From Arthrobacter mobilis (GTDB lineage: Bacteria > Actinomycetota > Actinomycetes > Actinomycetales > Micrococcaceae): a stretch of DNA of 64,000 nucleotides. A program made the position numbers and the translations under genes. The notes under the pieces were generated by a model that worked only from the letters and a program-made list of their open reading frames with translations, was not told the DNA's origin and ran no database searches. The DNA lies in contig NZ_JAAZSQ010000001.1 of assembly GCF_012395835.1 (NCBI RefSeq), positions 142,829 through 206,828 of the forward strand, given 5' to 3'. Positions 44,616 through 53,399 of this stretch are shown here, in pieces (the stretch's first letter is position 1; each line of letters begins with the position of its first letter).

Positions 44616-45974
44616 TCAGAGCCAGCCGGGCAGGACCAGGGTCAGCCAGGCCAGCGGCGGTCCGGCGACGACGACGAGGCCGCCGTAGGCGAGGATCTGC
44701 CGGTAGAAACGGTCCTTGTCCGTACCCTCGGGGGCGTTGGCCAGCACCAGCGCCCCGTTGGTGGAGAACGGCGAGACGTCCACGATGGTCGAGGCGATGG
44801 CCAGGGCGCAGACCACGCCGACGGCGCTGACCGCGCCGGAGTCCAGGAACGGGATGGCCAGCGGGATCAGGGCCGCGAGGATGGCGGTGGAGGACGCGAA
44901 GGCGGAAACGACGGCGCCGATGTAGCAGATCAGCAGTGCGGCCAGCAGCGGGGCGCCAAGATTGGCCACGCCGTTCGAGACGTAGTCGATGGTGCCGGCT
45001 TCCTCGAGCACGCCGACGAAGGTGAGCATGCCGCAGATCAGCAGCACGGTCGACCAGCTGATCTTGTTCACGGCACCCTTCTGCGCCTTGGGGGAGACCA
45101 GCGCGAGGATGACGGCAATGGTGATGGAGACGAAGCCGACGTCGACCTTGAAGCCGAGGGCGATGACGGCCAGCGCTACGAGCCCGAGGATGGTCATGAC
45201 CTGCGGGAAGCGCTCCGGGGACGGCGCGCTCGGGCCGTCGCCGGCCGGGTCGCGCGGTCCGTACGTGCCGCTGCCGGTACCCTTGTAGTCCACATCCGAG
45301 GCGCGGCTGCCGACGCTCAGGGACATCCGGGCCTTGGCGACCTGCTCGGCGAGGCGGCCGGCGCGCGATGCCGCCAGTTTCCGTCCGCCGAGGACGAAGA
45401 ACAGCACCAGGGCGATGGCGAGATTGAAGAACAGGCTGGTCAGGAACAGCGCCATGGCGCTGAAGGCGAAGCCGGCATCGGTGATCAGGCCGTTGACGAT
45501 GACACCGTAGACGGCGATCGGGGAGAAGCTGCCGGCCTGGGCCCCGTGGACCACGAGCATGCCCATCATCAGCGGGTTGATTTTGTATTTCGCGGCGAAA
45601 CCAAGGGCGATCGGAGCCATGATGGCGACGGCGGCGGGGCCGAGGGCGCCGACGGCGGTGATGCCTGCCGTGATGACGAACATGACCCACGGAATGAGGG
45701 CCACCCGGTTGTTGACCAGCCTGACCGCCTTGCTGATCAGCAGGTCGATGGTCCCGTTGTTCTGCGCGATGGCAAACAGGTAGGTGACCCCGACCAGGGT
45801 CAGGAACAGTCCGCCCGGGAAGTTGGCCAGGATGGCGTCGGTATCCATGCCAAGGAACACCGCGCCCAGCAGGAAGGCTCCCACGAAGGCGAGGGCGCCC
45901 ATGTTGATCGGCAGGACGGTGGCAAGTAGGAACATCGCCGCCAGGACGATGATCGAGAGTATGGGAGCGGACAT
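44616..45974 (-). CDS. MatC/SLC13-type carboxylate carrier
   Basis: The protein has 452 residues and 11-13 membrane segments. GGAGG precedes the ATG. The first 150 residues resemble the N-terminal domain of the malonate carrier MatC (ATVLPINMGALAFVGAFLLG, LVGVTYLFAIAQNNGTIDLL, SFSPIAVYGVIVN). A long charged central loop (about 205-255) separates it from a second hydrophobic half ending PLAWLTLVLPGWL. It should import a dicarboxylate. It is divergent from a GntR regulator and precedes the CoA-transferase and carboxyltransferase genes. Confidence 0.83.
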   Translation of the reverse strand: MSAPILSIIVLAAMFLLATVLPINMGALAFVGAFLLGAVFLGMDTDAILANFPGGLFLTLVGVTYLFAIAQNNGTIDLLISKAVRLVNNRVALIPWVMFVITAGITAVGALGPAAVAIMAPIALGFAAKYKINPLMMGMLVVHGAQAGSFSPIAVYGVIVNGLITDAGFAFSAMALFLTSLFFNLAIALVLFFVLGGRKLAASRAGRLAEQVAKARMSLSVGSRASDVDYKGTGSGTYGPRDPAGDGPSAPSPERFPQVMTILGLVALAVIALGFKVDVGFVSITIAVILALVSPKAQKGAVNKISWSTVLLICGMLTFVGVLEEAGTIDYVSNGVANLGAPLLAALLICYIGAVVSAFASSTAILAALIPLAIPFLDSGAVSAVGVVCALAIASTIVDVSPFSTNGALVLANAPEGTDKDRFYRQILAYGGLVVVAGPPLAWLTLVLPGWL

Positions 45975-46061
45975 CGGCGTTCCTCCGGTGAAGCTGGTAT
46001 TGTGAGTTGTGTCACTGGCTCACTGGCCTAGCCTCCTACACAGCAGGCGACTTTGTCAATG

Positions 46062-46077
46062 AGCGTAGCGGTACGCT
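46062..46077. promoter_or_regulatory. Candidate GntR operator AGCGTA-N4-TACGCT
   Basis: A perfect 6-4-6 inverted repeat lies 32 bp upstream of the GntR start, in the divergent gap shared with the carrier gene. GTGA-N6-TCAC at 46002-46015 lies nearer the carrier start. Either could be the operator for the cluster. Confidence 0.5.
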
Positions 46078-46109
46078 GTGCAGCAGGACCGCCGAACCTG
46101 GAGGTAACC

Positions 46110-46811
46110 ATGCGAGTAAATGCCGCCGGCCCGTCACTGGCAAGGGTGGCGAGGCCCCGGCTGTATGAGCAGCTGATGAAGCAGATCCTCGGCTATATCG
46201 AGGCCGAGCAGCTGGGCCCGGGGGACCATCTGCCTGCCGAGCGCGACCTGGCCGAACGCCTGGGTGTCTCGCGCGCCACCCTGGCCCAGGCCCTGGTGGC
46301 GCTGGAAGTGCTCGGCGTCATCGACGTGCAGCACGGCACCGGCGCCGTGCTGGTCTACCGGCCCAGCATCGCCGCGGTGCTCAGGGGACTGCGCGAGCAC
46401 CAGAACCGGCTGCCGGAAATCGTCGAGGCGCGCAGCACCCTCGAGGTCAAGCTCGCCGCGCTCGCGGCCGCCCGGCGGACCGAGGAGGACATGGCGGGCA
46501 TCGACGCCGCCCTGGAGGTAATGGCGGAGGAAATCGGTTCCGGGGACCGCGGGGCGCGCGGCGACGAGCTCTTCCACCAGGCGGTCACGGCCGCGGCGCA
46601 CTCGCCGGTGCTGGCCCAGCTGATGGCCTTCATCGCCGAAATGGTGCTGGAGACGCGGCTGGAGTCCCTGGCCCAGCCCGGCCGGCCCGAGCAGTCGCTT
46701 GCCTCGCACCGCAGGATCGCCGAGGCCATCCGCGCCGGCAATGCCGAGGAGGCGGCCGAGGCGATGCAGGCCCACATCACCCTGGTCTCCGACGTCGCGC
46801 TCCTGAAATAG
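46110..46811 (+). CDS. GntR-family regulator with FCD domain
   Basis: The protein has 233 residues. The ATG at 46110 has GGAGGT upstream and is preferred over an ATG 57 bp earlier. The winged helix at about 15-80 has LPAERDLAERLGVSRATLAQAL and VIDVQHGTGAVLV. The FCD domain follows (RSTLEVKLAALAAARR, LFHQAVTAAAHSPVLAQ, SHRRIAEAIRAGNAEEA). It is comparable in type and position to MatR, the GntR regulator of rhizobial malonate genes, and is divergent from the carrier gene. Confidence 0.87.
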   Translation: MRVNAAGPSLARVARPRLYEQLMKQILGYIEAEQLGPGDHLPAERDLAERLGVSRATLAQALVALEVLGVIDVQHGTGAVLVYRPSIAAVLRGLREHQNRLPEIVEARSTLEVKLAALAAARRTEEDMAGIDAALEVMAEEIGSGDRGARGDELFHQAVTAAAHSPVLAQLMAFIAEMVLETRLESLAQPGRPEQSLASHRRIAEAIRAGNAEEAAEAMQAHITLVSDVALLK

Positions 46812-46848
46812 CCGCCCGGCCCGCAGAACCCCGGATGCGCCGGGCGGC
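46811..46848 (+). terminator. Terminator hairpin after the GntR gene
   Basis: Perfect 10-base arms GCCGCCCGGC and GCCGGGCGGC begin at the last base of the stop codon and enclose an 18-base loop. No T run follows. Confidence 0.45.
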
Positions 46849-46851
46849 CTG

Positions 46852-46875
46852 CACCGGTAGAGTGGGCTACCGGTG
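46852..46875. promoter_or_regulatory. Inverted repeat CACCGGTAG-N6-CTACCGGTG upstream of nhaA
   Basis: A perfect 9-6-9 inverted repeat lies about 50 bp upstream of the nhaA start. It could be an operator or a leader hairpin. It does not show enough structure for me to call a known sodium or lithium riboswitch. Confidence 0.45.
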
Positions 46876-46926
46876 TGCCGGGAAGTCTGGTCGGCGTGTT
46901 CTGTTGCCGACCCCTGAGGAGCCCCG

Positions 46927-48267
46927 ATGGCCAACATCCCCAACCGCCCGAAGCCGCCCGTCCTGGGCCGGGGCAGCTACAGCGAAGCCCTGCGCATCGG
47001 CGAAATCCTGCGCAAGGAAACCGTCGGCGGCGCCCTGCTGGTGGCCGCCGCCCTGGTCGCCCTGGTCTGGGCCAATTCACCGGCCGCGGACAGCTACTTC
47101 GCGCTGCGGGACTTGAAGGTCGGCTACGAGCCGTGGCATCTGGACCTGAGCCTGGGCGCCTGGGCCGCGGACGGGCTGCTGGCCATCTTCTTCTTCCTCG
47201 TCGGGCTGGAACTCAAGCGCGAGTTCGTGGCCGGGGACCTGCGCCAGCCGGCCAAGGCCATGGTCCCGGTGGCCGCGGCCGCCGGCGGCGTGGTGGTCCC
47301 GGCGTTGATCTATGCGGCGGTGAACTGGGGCAGCGCCGAAGCGCTGCGGGGCTGGGCGATTCCGACGGCGACCGACATCGCCTTCGCCGTCGCGGTCCTG
47401 GCCGTCATCGGTTCCCACCTGCCCAGCGCGCTGCGGATCTTCCTGCTCACGCTGGCGGTGGTCGATGACCTGATCGCCATCGCCATCATCGCCGTCTTCT
47501 ACACCAGCGAAATCCACGTCGGCCCGCTGCTGCTGACGCTCATCCCGGTGGCGGTCTATGCGTTCCTGGCGCAGAAATACCGCCGCTTCTTCGGCGTGCG
47601 CCCGGCGGCGGCGTGGCTGATCCTGCTGCCCATCGGGATCGTGGCCTGGGCCCTGCTGCATGCCTCGGGCATCCACGCCACCATTGCCGGCGTCGTGCTG
47701 GGCTTCACCATCCCGGTGCTGCGCAGCAAGGCCTCCGGCGGTCCGGAGGCAGGCCCCGGACTGGCCGAAATCCTCGAACACCGGTTCCGGCCCGTCTCCG
47801 CCGGATTCGCCGTCCCGGTCTTCGCCTTTTTCTCCGCCGGCGTGGCCATCGGCGGCGCCGAGGGCCTGGCCTCGCTCCTGACCGATACCGTGGCCCTGGG
47901 CATTCTCGCCGGCCTGGTGCTGGGCAAGCCCATTGGCATCGTGGGCACCACCTGGCTAATGAGCAAGTTCACCCGCGCCGAGCTGGATCCCTCGCTGAAG
48001 TGGATCGACCTGCTGGGCATGTCGGTACTGGCCGGGATCGGCTTCACGGTCTCGCTGCTGGTGGCCGAGCTGAGCTTCGGGCTCGGCAGCGAGCACAACG
48101 ACCACGCCAAGGTCGCCATCCTGGCCGCGTCCCTGCTGGCCGCGCTCCTGGCCGCGGTCATCCTGCGTGCCCGCAACCGGCACTATCACCGGATCGAGGC
48201 CGAGGAGCGGGTGGACGCGGACCGCGACGGCATTCCGGACGTCTACCAGCAGGACGGCAGCGCGTAG
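46927..48267 (+). CDS. nhaA: Na+/H+ antiporter NhaA
   Basis: The protein has 446 residues, with GAGGAG before the ATG. Twelve membrane segments and the NhaA hallmarks are present: [17 protein letters not shown], the paired aspartates D180-D181 in [13 protein letters not shown] that bind the exchanged ions, and [13 protein letters not shown] near the end. It exports sodium in exchange for protons for salt and pH tolerance. The hydrophilic C-terminal tail ([24 protein letters not shown]) is longer than in E. coli. It is a single gene. The 116-bp gap after it holds only a weak hairpin. Confidence 0.96.
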   Translation: MANIPNRPKPPVLGRGSYSEALRIGEILRKETVGGALLVAAALVALVWANSPAADSYFALRDLKVGYEPWHLDLSLGAWAADGLLAIFFFLVGLELKREFVAGDLRQPAKAMVPVAAAAGGVVVPALIYAAVNWGSAEALRGWAIPTATDIAFAVAVLAVIGSHLPSALRIFLLTLAVVDDLIAIAIIAVFYTSEIHVGPLLLTLIPVAVYAFLAQKYRRFFGVRPAAAWLILLPIGIVAWALLHASGIHATIAGVVLGFTIPVLRSKASGGPEAGPGLAEILEHRFRPVSAGFAVPVFAFFSAGVAIGGAEGLASLLTDTVALGILAGLVLGKPIGIVGTTWLMSKFTRAELDPSLKWIDLLGMSVLAGIGFTVSLLVAELSFGLGSEHNDHAKVAILAASLLAALLAAVILRARNRHYHRIEAEERVDADRDGIPDVYQQDGSA

Positions 48268-48383
48268 GGGATACGTTCCCCGGGGCGCCCCGCCCATACC
48301 GCAGCGAAACGGATTGGCCGTTAATCACCTGGCGGAGACGGGCGGCGGCCTGCCGGGCCCGTTCCTGTCCCTGCTACTGGTGG

Positions 48384-49193
48384 TCAATGCTTGTTGTGGT
48401 CCTGTGGGTACCCAGTGGTGTTGAGTACGCTGAGCCGGGAGTTGAAGGGCAGGACCACGGGTGCGTCCGTCGAATCGTCCCAGCCGAACATGCGGCCGAT
48501 CGAACGCTGTTCGCGCAGGTCGACCAGCAGCACGGCTTCGACGGTCATGACCTTCTCCGTCCAGAAGAAGAGGAACAGGTCCTGGTCGATGTCGAACACC
48601 ATGCTGCGTTCGACATCGGCCAGTCCCTTTTCGCCGCCGCGTATGCAGTGCCAGACGAAGGTTCCGGGATTCAAATAGATGTGTTCATAGCTTTCGACGT
48701 CGCTGTACCGGTAGTAAATGCGTTTGCCGACCAGCCCCGACGAGCGCTGGTGCAGTCCGCCGGCGGCGGATTCGGTCTTCGCGTGAATGAATTCGGTGGC
48801 GGCGCGGGTCCGCCCGTCCTCGTCCACAAACCGGGAAACGGCGATGGTGGCGACACCGGTGTTGCGGTTGAAGACGATGGTCGTGTGCTGCATGGCGCGG
48901 TTTTCACCGTGGATGATGTCGATGATGAAGATGCCGTTCCGGGCTTCGATGGCCTTGTAGCTGGCGTCGACTTCCTGGTCGGCGCCAGTACCCGCGGTGG
49001 TCCAGGCCAGCGACGAACCGTCATGGAAGACGAACCGGAATTCGCGTCCGTCCTCGGCATGAAGCGACACGGTGGTGCCGGCCAGCGCGGTGGAGGCAGG
49101 CAGGGTCTGGTCGCCGAATCCCTCCAGCATGGTGGCTACGGTGGGCCATTCATCCACGGGGACGAAGTCCTGGAACTGTTCGGTGGCTGCCAT
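48384..49193 (-). CDS. moaF: MoaF-family protein, probably of monoamine metabolism
   Basis: The protein has 269 residues and shows two beta-rich halves as in MoaF proteins: LPASTALAGTTVSLHAEDGR, EARNGIFIIDIIHGENRAM with TTIVFNRNTGVATIAVSRF, then a second repeat-like half with YEHIYLNPGTFVWHCIRG. Databases often name this family molybdenum cofactor biosynthesis protein F, but MoaF was first described in the Klebsiella monoamine regulon. Here it is the last gene downstream of a flavin monoamine oxidase, which supports an amine role. It is lipocalin-like in pattern, so it may bind a small ligand. No molybdopterin gene is near. Confidence 0.75.
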   Translation of the reverse strand: MAATEQFQDFVPVDEWPTVATMLEGFGDQTLPASTALAGTTVSLHAEDGREFRFVFHDGSSLAWTTAGTGADQEVDASYKAIEARNGIFIIDIIHGENRAMQHTTIVFNRNTGVATIAVSRFVDEDGRTRAATEFIHAKTESAAGGLHQRSSGLVGKRIYYRYSDVESYEHIYLNPGTFVWHCIRGGEKGLADVERSMVFDIDQDLFLFFWTEKVMTVEAVLLVDLREQRSIGRMFGWDDSTDAPVVLPFNSRLSVLNTTGYPQDHNKH

Positions 49194-49258
49194 GGTGATA
49201 TCTCCTCAGGTGGGTAGTTAAAAGGGAGGGGTGTTGGGCACCGGCAGGTGCCGCCTGG

Positions 49259-49296
49259 GCTGCCGTCGTTGTCAGGGAGCGGACGACGACGGCGGC
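49259..49296 (-). other. Hairpin between the monoamine oxidase and moaF genes
   Basis: Fifteen-base arms at 49259-49273 and 49282-49296 pair with two imperfect positions. A smaller hairpin, GGCACC-GGCA-GGTGCC, lies at 49238-49253. The pair could stabilise the mRNA or partly terminate transcription before moaF. Confidence 0.35.
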
Positions 49297-49316
49297 TGCC
49301 GTATCTGCTTCGGCGT

Positions 49317-50609
49317 TTACGTCAGCAAGGCATGCACCGCCCGGGCGGCGGTGAAGCCGCTTTCGATGGCGCCGTCGATGAAGCCGCCCCAGCCGCTGGC
49401 GTAGTCCGAGCCGGCCAGGAAGAGACGGCCTTCGGGCCGCTGCATCTCTTCGAGGTGTTCGGAGAGGTAGCCTGTGTAGTGCATCGGCCAGGTGGAGCGG
49501 CTGAACCCGTCGTCCACCCAGTTGTGACCGGTGACCTCGAGGACCTCGATGCCGGGGATGAGCTGCTCCAGCACCGCCTGCACCGCGGCAGTATCCTCCA
49601 CATCCACCGCGTGGCCGTCGGGGCCGAAGGCCACCAGGGTGGTCGAGTCCTCGTCGAAGTACTCGGACTGGATGAAGTGCAGCGGCCAGTCCTCGGCGCC
49701 GAAGGCCACGAAGCGGTCCCAGCGACCCCTGACCTTGATCCACAGCTTGGCACCGCGGCCGGCCTGGCCGCGGGCGGCGGCCGCCTGCTTGCCCGCGGAG
49801 AGCGCGGGGGAGAACTCCACGGTATCCAGCGCGTTCAGCGGCAGCGTGACGACGACGGCGCGGGCCGCGTGAGTGCGCCCGTCCGCGGTGGTGACGCGCA
49901 CGCCGTCCTCGTCCTGCTCCACCTTGGTGACCACGGTGTCCAGCTCCAGCTCGGCGCCGGCGTCGGCCAGGATGGCCTCGGCCAAGGCCACGGTCCCGCC
50001 TTCGACCTTGTATGTGGCGCAGGCTTCGAACATCAACATCCAGTCCCCGCTGGCGGCCGAGCACCAGCGCAGCGCCTGGGTGAAGGCGGCCTCGTCCAGC
50101 TTGCCGTTGAAGTTCAGCGACCAGAAGGTGCGCAGCAGTTGGCGCTGCTCGTTGTCCAGGCCGAGCGCATCGATGCGGTCCGAGAGGCTGTCCTGGTCCG
50201 CGTCCTTGACCGCCGGATTGGCCAGCGGCTGGTAGGGCAGCGGGACAAGCTCGCGGGTGCCGGACAGCAGGCGCCGGTTCGGTTCGTCGATGATCTGCAG
50301 GATTCGTTCGGCCGGGCCTTCGTGGCGCTGCCCGCCGGCCCACCAATAGGCCTTTTCGAACTCCGGGCCGCCCACGGGACGGATGCCGTACCGGGTCATT
50401 TCGGCCCAGACGTGCGGCTGGACCCAGTGCACCCAGGTGCCGCCAAGTTCCAGGTTCCGGCCCATCCGGTGCTCGGTCCAGGTGCGCCCGGCGATCCGGT
50501 CCCGGGCCTCCAGGATCCTGACCGTGTGGCCCTTGGCGGTCAGTTCGCGGGCGGAGGTCAGGCCGGCGAAGCCGGCGCCGATGACGATGACGTCGGTGAT
50601 GTCTGCCAT
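49317..50609 (-). CDS. Flavin monoamine oxidase
   Basis: The protein has 430 residues. The N-terminal FAD site VIVIGAGFAGLTSARELTAK and ILEARDRIAGRTW are classical for MAO-type amine oxidases. LELGGTWVHWVQPHVW and the C-terminal FLAGSDYASGWGGFIDGAIE complete the flavin pocket. It deaminates a primary amine to an aldehyde, ammonia and peroxide. The downstream MoaF and the upstream cupin and APC permease genes form one leftward unit, so the permease probably supplies its substrate. An aromatic or branched monoamine is a reasonable guess. Confidence 0.92.
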   Translation of the reverse strand: MADITDVIVIGAGFAGLTSARELTAKGHTVRILEARDRIAGRTWTEHRMGRNLELGGTWVHWVQPHVWAEMTRYGIRPVGGPEFEKAYWWAGGQRHEGPAERILQIIDEPNRRLLSGTRELVPLPYQPLANPAVKDADQDSLSDRIDALGLDNEQRQLLRTFWSLNFNGKLDEAAFTQALRWCSAASGDWMLMFEACATYKVEGGTVALAEAILADAGAELELDTVVTKVEQDEDGVRVTTADGRTHAARAVVVTLPLNALDTVEFSPALSAGKQAAAARGQAGRGAKLWIKVRGRWDRFVAFGAEDWPLHFIQSEYFDEDSTTLVAFGPDGHAVDVEDTAAVQAVLEQLIPGIEVLEVTGHNWVDDGFSRSTWPMHYTGYLSEHLEEMQRPEGRLFLAGSDYASGWGGFIDGAIESGFTAARAVHALLT

Positions 50610-50631
50610 GGTTGTTGTCCTCTAAGTCCGG

Positions 50632-50967
50632 TCAGCTGTAGACGAAGAACTCGATAGTCGGCTCGACGACCGTCCAGCGGGTCTTGGCGCCCTTGGAGAA
50701 GGAGGCCATGGAACCGGCCTTCAGTTCGAAGGTGTCCCCGCCGATGACCTCGATGCGCAGGTGGCCGGAGACGATGTAGACCGTCTCGTCCTCGGTGATC
50801 GGCAGGTCGAAGGTTTCCGGGGCGTCCTCCGGGGTCACGCTCCAGATCCCGGCGGACAGCGCCTGGTTGCCGCCATCGCCGGGCCGGCGCAGCCACTGGA
50901 CCTGGCCAACCTCGAAGGGCTCGAACACGGACGGGTCATGGTCGGCGTGGAAGACGGGTGCGGACAT
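50632..50967 (-). CDS. Small cupin-domain protein
   Basis: The protein has 111 residues. AAGGAGATTCCC precedes the ATG at 50967, so this start is preferred over one 18 bp upstream. It is a single cupin of the ureidoglycine-aminohydrolase-like type: LPITEDETVYIVSGHLRIEV and FELKAGSMASFSKGAKTRWTV. It resembles the cupin at 23140 in size and in context beside an amine-oxidising flavoenzyme, so the two may have parallel roles. The biochemical function is unknown. Confidence 0.82.
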   Translation of the reverse strand: MSAPVFHADHDPSVFEPFEVGQVQWLRRPGDGGNQALSAGIWSVTPEDAPETFDLPITEDETVYIVSGHLRIEVIGGDTFELKAGSMASFSKGAKTRWTVVEPTIEFFVYS

Positions 50968-51016
50968 GGGAATCTCCTTATTCATTGGGGTTGTAACGGT
51001 CGGTAGGTGAAAGATG

Positions 51017-52465
51017 TCAGGCGGCCGGCCGGGGATCTCTGACCAGCGGCAGGTTGTCCTGGACCTTGCGGCGGATCACGAACAGGACCAGCGAGAGCAG
51101 CAGGATCCCGGCGCCGATGGCCAGTTCCAGCGGTCCGCCGTAGCCAGTGATTTCCGAGGAGAGCGCGCCGATGACCAGGACGGCGGCGCCGTAGACGGTC
51201 AGCGCGGCGGCGAGCGGGACGGCGTAGGCACCGGCACGGAAGGGCCTCTCCATGCGCGGGTGGTCGCGGCGGAGCACCAGGAAGCCGGCCACGGCCAGCA
51301 GGATGGCCAGCAGGTAGCCGAGGTTGGCGGCGACCAGGATGGAGATCGGGTTGGCGACCAGGATGATCAGGACAATGTTCATCACGACGGCGGTCCACAG
51401 CGCCCGGGCCGGGATGCCGTGCCGGTTGAGCTTTTCGAGCTGGCGCGGGACCAGCCCGTCCAGGGCCGCCCCGTACAGGGCCCGGGAGGCATCGGCCATG
51501 CCGGAGTTCACTCCCATCAGCAGGGCGCCGAGCAGGATGAGCAGCATGATGTCCGCCACCGGGCCGACGGGCAGGACGGCAGCGAAGGCATTGACGAAGA
51601 TGCCGCCGACGTCGGCCGACGCCGCCTCCTGGTCCACCAGGCCGCCGACTCCCAGGGGCACCAGGGCGAACATCAGGAAGGTATAGCCGCCGGAGGTGAA
51701 CAGCGCCTTGCGGGCGTCCTTCGTGGAGCGGTATTCGGGCGTGAACGCCGCGCACATTTCGGTGCCGTAGGCGGTCCAGCCGATCAGGTACAGCCAGGCG
51801 ATGGCGTTCTGCCAGCCGCCCCAGGCGTCCGCGCCCGGTCCGCCCAGGCCCCAGGTCAGGTTCGCCGCGTCCCACTGCCCGCTGATGGCCGGAGCGGCGA
51901 TGAACATCAGCAGCGGAATCAGGAGCGCGGCGCCGACCACCTTGTTGACCCATGCGGCCGGCTGGGCGCCGAACAGGTTCGGGACGAGGATGGCCAGGAT
52001 GATGCCGATGCCCAGCAGCTGTCCCAAGCCCAGCTGGGCTACGCCGAGGTTGAGCGCCCAGGTCTGCTCGGGGAACCACCGGGCCTGGATCACGCCGCCG
52101 GCGGTGACGCTGACGATCGAGAGCACCGCTGCCCAGCCGAACCAGTAGCCGAAGGAGGCGATGGCCCCGGCCGGGGCGAAGCGTCCGCGCCAGGCCTCGT
52201 AGGCATAGGTCGGCACGCCGCCGGGCTTGTCCTTGAACATGGAGGCCATCTCGGCGAAGAGGTTGTTCTGCAGCCAGCCGATGGCCGAGGCCAAGGCCCA
52301 CAGGACCAGGGCCGAGAGCGCGCCGATGGCGGCCATGGTGGCACCGAAGGAGACGAAAATGCCGCCGGAGACGGCCATGGCCAGGGCGAACGCATCCTGC
52401 CAGCGCAGCGTACGCTGCAGCGCGGAGCTGTGCTCGGCCGGGACCGTCTGGGGTTCGTGGGTCAT
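51017..52465 (-). CDS. APC-superfamily amino acid/amine permease
   Basis: The protein has 482 residues. The ATG at 52465 starts a typical APC N terminus (SALQRTLRWQDAFALAMAVSG). The frame is open 36 codons further upstream, but that part is Arg- and Pro-rich and lacks a ribosome site. About 12 membrane segments, the GWLQNNLFAEMASMFKDKPG loop and FTPEYRSTKDARKALF are visible. It is the first gene of the leftward monoamine unit. Its promoter, about 135 bp upstream, overlaps a candidate TetR operator. Confidence 0.87.
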   Translation of the reverse strand: MTHEPQTVPAEHSSALQRTLRWQDAFALAMAVSGGIFVSFGATMAAIGALSALVLWALASAIGWLQNNLFAEMASMFKDKPGGVPTYAYEAWRGRFAPAGAIASFGYWFGWAAVLSIVSVTAGGVIQARWFPEQTWALNLGVAQLGLGQLLGIGIILAILVPNLFGAQPAAWVNKVVGAALLIPLLMFIAAPAISGQWDAANLTWGLGGPGADAWGGWQNAIAWLYLIGWTAYGTEMCAAFTPEYRSTKDARKALFTSGGYTFLMFALVPLGVGGLVDQEAASADVGGIFVNAFAAVLPVGPVADIMLLILLGALLMGVNSGMADASRALYGAALDGLVPRQLEKLNRHGIPARALWTAVVMNIVLIILVANPISILVAANLGYLLAILLAVAGFLVLRRDHPRMERPFRAGAYAVPLAAALTVYGAAVLVIGALSSEITGYGGPLELAIGAGILLLSLVLFVIRRKVQDNLPLVRDPRPAA

Positions 52466-52600
52466 CCGATGACCTTTCGGGAAGACCCGCCGCACGGTTT
52501 GCTGCGGGCTCAAGGCCCGGCAGGCAGGGTATATGGCGGCGGTAGGGGAGGAAGCTTTGAACTGCAGGGCCACTTTTCATGTGACCAGCAGCACGTTCAT

Positions 52601-52632
52601 CAACTATGCATTTGCTTAGTTGTATTCGTCAA
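52601..52632 (-). promoter_or_regulatory. Promoter with embedded TetR-type operator for the monoamine unit
   Basis: On the minus strand a -35 TTGACG (52632-52627) is followed after 18 bp by CATAGT (52608-52603). The spacer and -10 are covered by a 20-bp near-palindrome, AACTATGCATTTGCTTAGTT on the plus strand (52602-52621), with CAACTA/TAGTTG outer arms. A closely related promoter-operator lies at 53400-53429. Repression by the TetR protein encoded from 52695 is the simplest reading. Confidence 0.6.
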
Positions 52633-52694
52633 GGGGCTCGCTTGGCGGCACCCGGCAGGCAGCTGCGGTGCCGGCTTCCAGATAGACTCGTTCC

Positions 52695-53306
52695 ATGCCC
52701 AAAACGGACAAGGCCCGCAGGTACGGTGAAGGCCGCGAAGCGCTCCTTGCTGCAGTCGTGCACGTGGTCGCGGATAAGGGGCTGCGCGGGTTGACCTACC
52801 GGGCCGTGGCAGAACGTGCGGGTGTGAACAACACACTCATTGCCCACCACTTCGGTTCCCGCGACGCGCTGCTGGAGGCGGCGATGCAGTGGGCCTCCGA
52901 GCGGTCGATCCAGCTGAGCGATCTGTCTGCTACCGAAGAAGTCGATGAGGACTTCGCCCGCGCCCTGGTCGACATGGTGGCCTCCGACCCTGACCTGCAA
53001 CTCTTCCAGTTTGAGATGATCTTCGAGTCCCGCCGCAGGCCCGAGCTGCGGCCGGCGGTCTTGAAGCTCTACAACAGTTACATCGGCTCCCTCGAAAACG
53101 CCTTGATGCGCCGCGGCTACACTTCGCCTGCCTCGCTGGCCCGGGCGATCTTTGCAGCCTTGGATGGGCTGGTGATCCAGCAGTTGACCGTTGCCGACCC
53201 GGAGAGCATCTACGCGGCCGTGGTCCGGGTGGGTGAACTGCTGGCGTCACAGCCGCACTTCGAGCACGCAGAGCCGGCGGGGCCGGCAACCCGCATCCAG
53301 TCCTAG
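52695..53306 (+). CDS. TetR-family transcriptional regulator
   Basis: The protein has 203 residues. The HTH region (about 10-60) has LLAAVVHVVADKGLRGLTYR and AERAGVNNTLIAHHFGSRD. The remainder is a helical ligand domain ending ADPESIYAAVVRVGELL. It is divergent from the monoamine-unit permease and lies upstream of the ABC transporter operon at 53563, between two matching operator-like sites, so it may govern both. The inducer is unknown; an amine or aldehyde is plausible. Confidence 0.88.
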   Translation: MPKTDKARRYGEGREALLAAVVHVVADKGLRGLTYRAVAERAGVNNTLIAHHFGSRDALLEAAMQWASERSIQLSDLSATEEVDEDFARALVDMVASDPDLQLFQFEMIFESRRRPELRPAVLKLYNSYIGSLENALMRRGYTSPASLARAIFAALDGLVIQQLTVADPESIYAAVVRVGELLASQPHFEHAEPAGPATRIQS

Positions 53307-53399
53307 CCTTCGCGGCAGCGCGGGTGGGTGCTGCCCAAGCGTTTGTTGCCCGCTGTCCTGCAGCCGACGTGAAACTTTCCGGAAGTTCTCAATAAGCTC

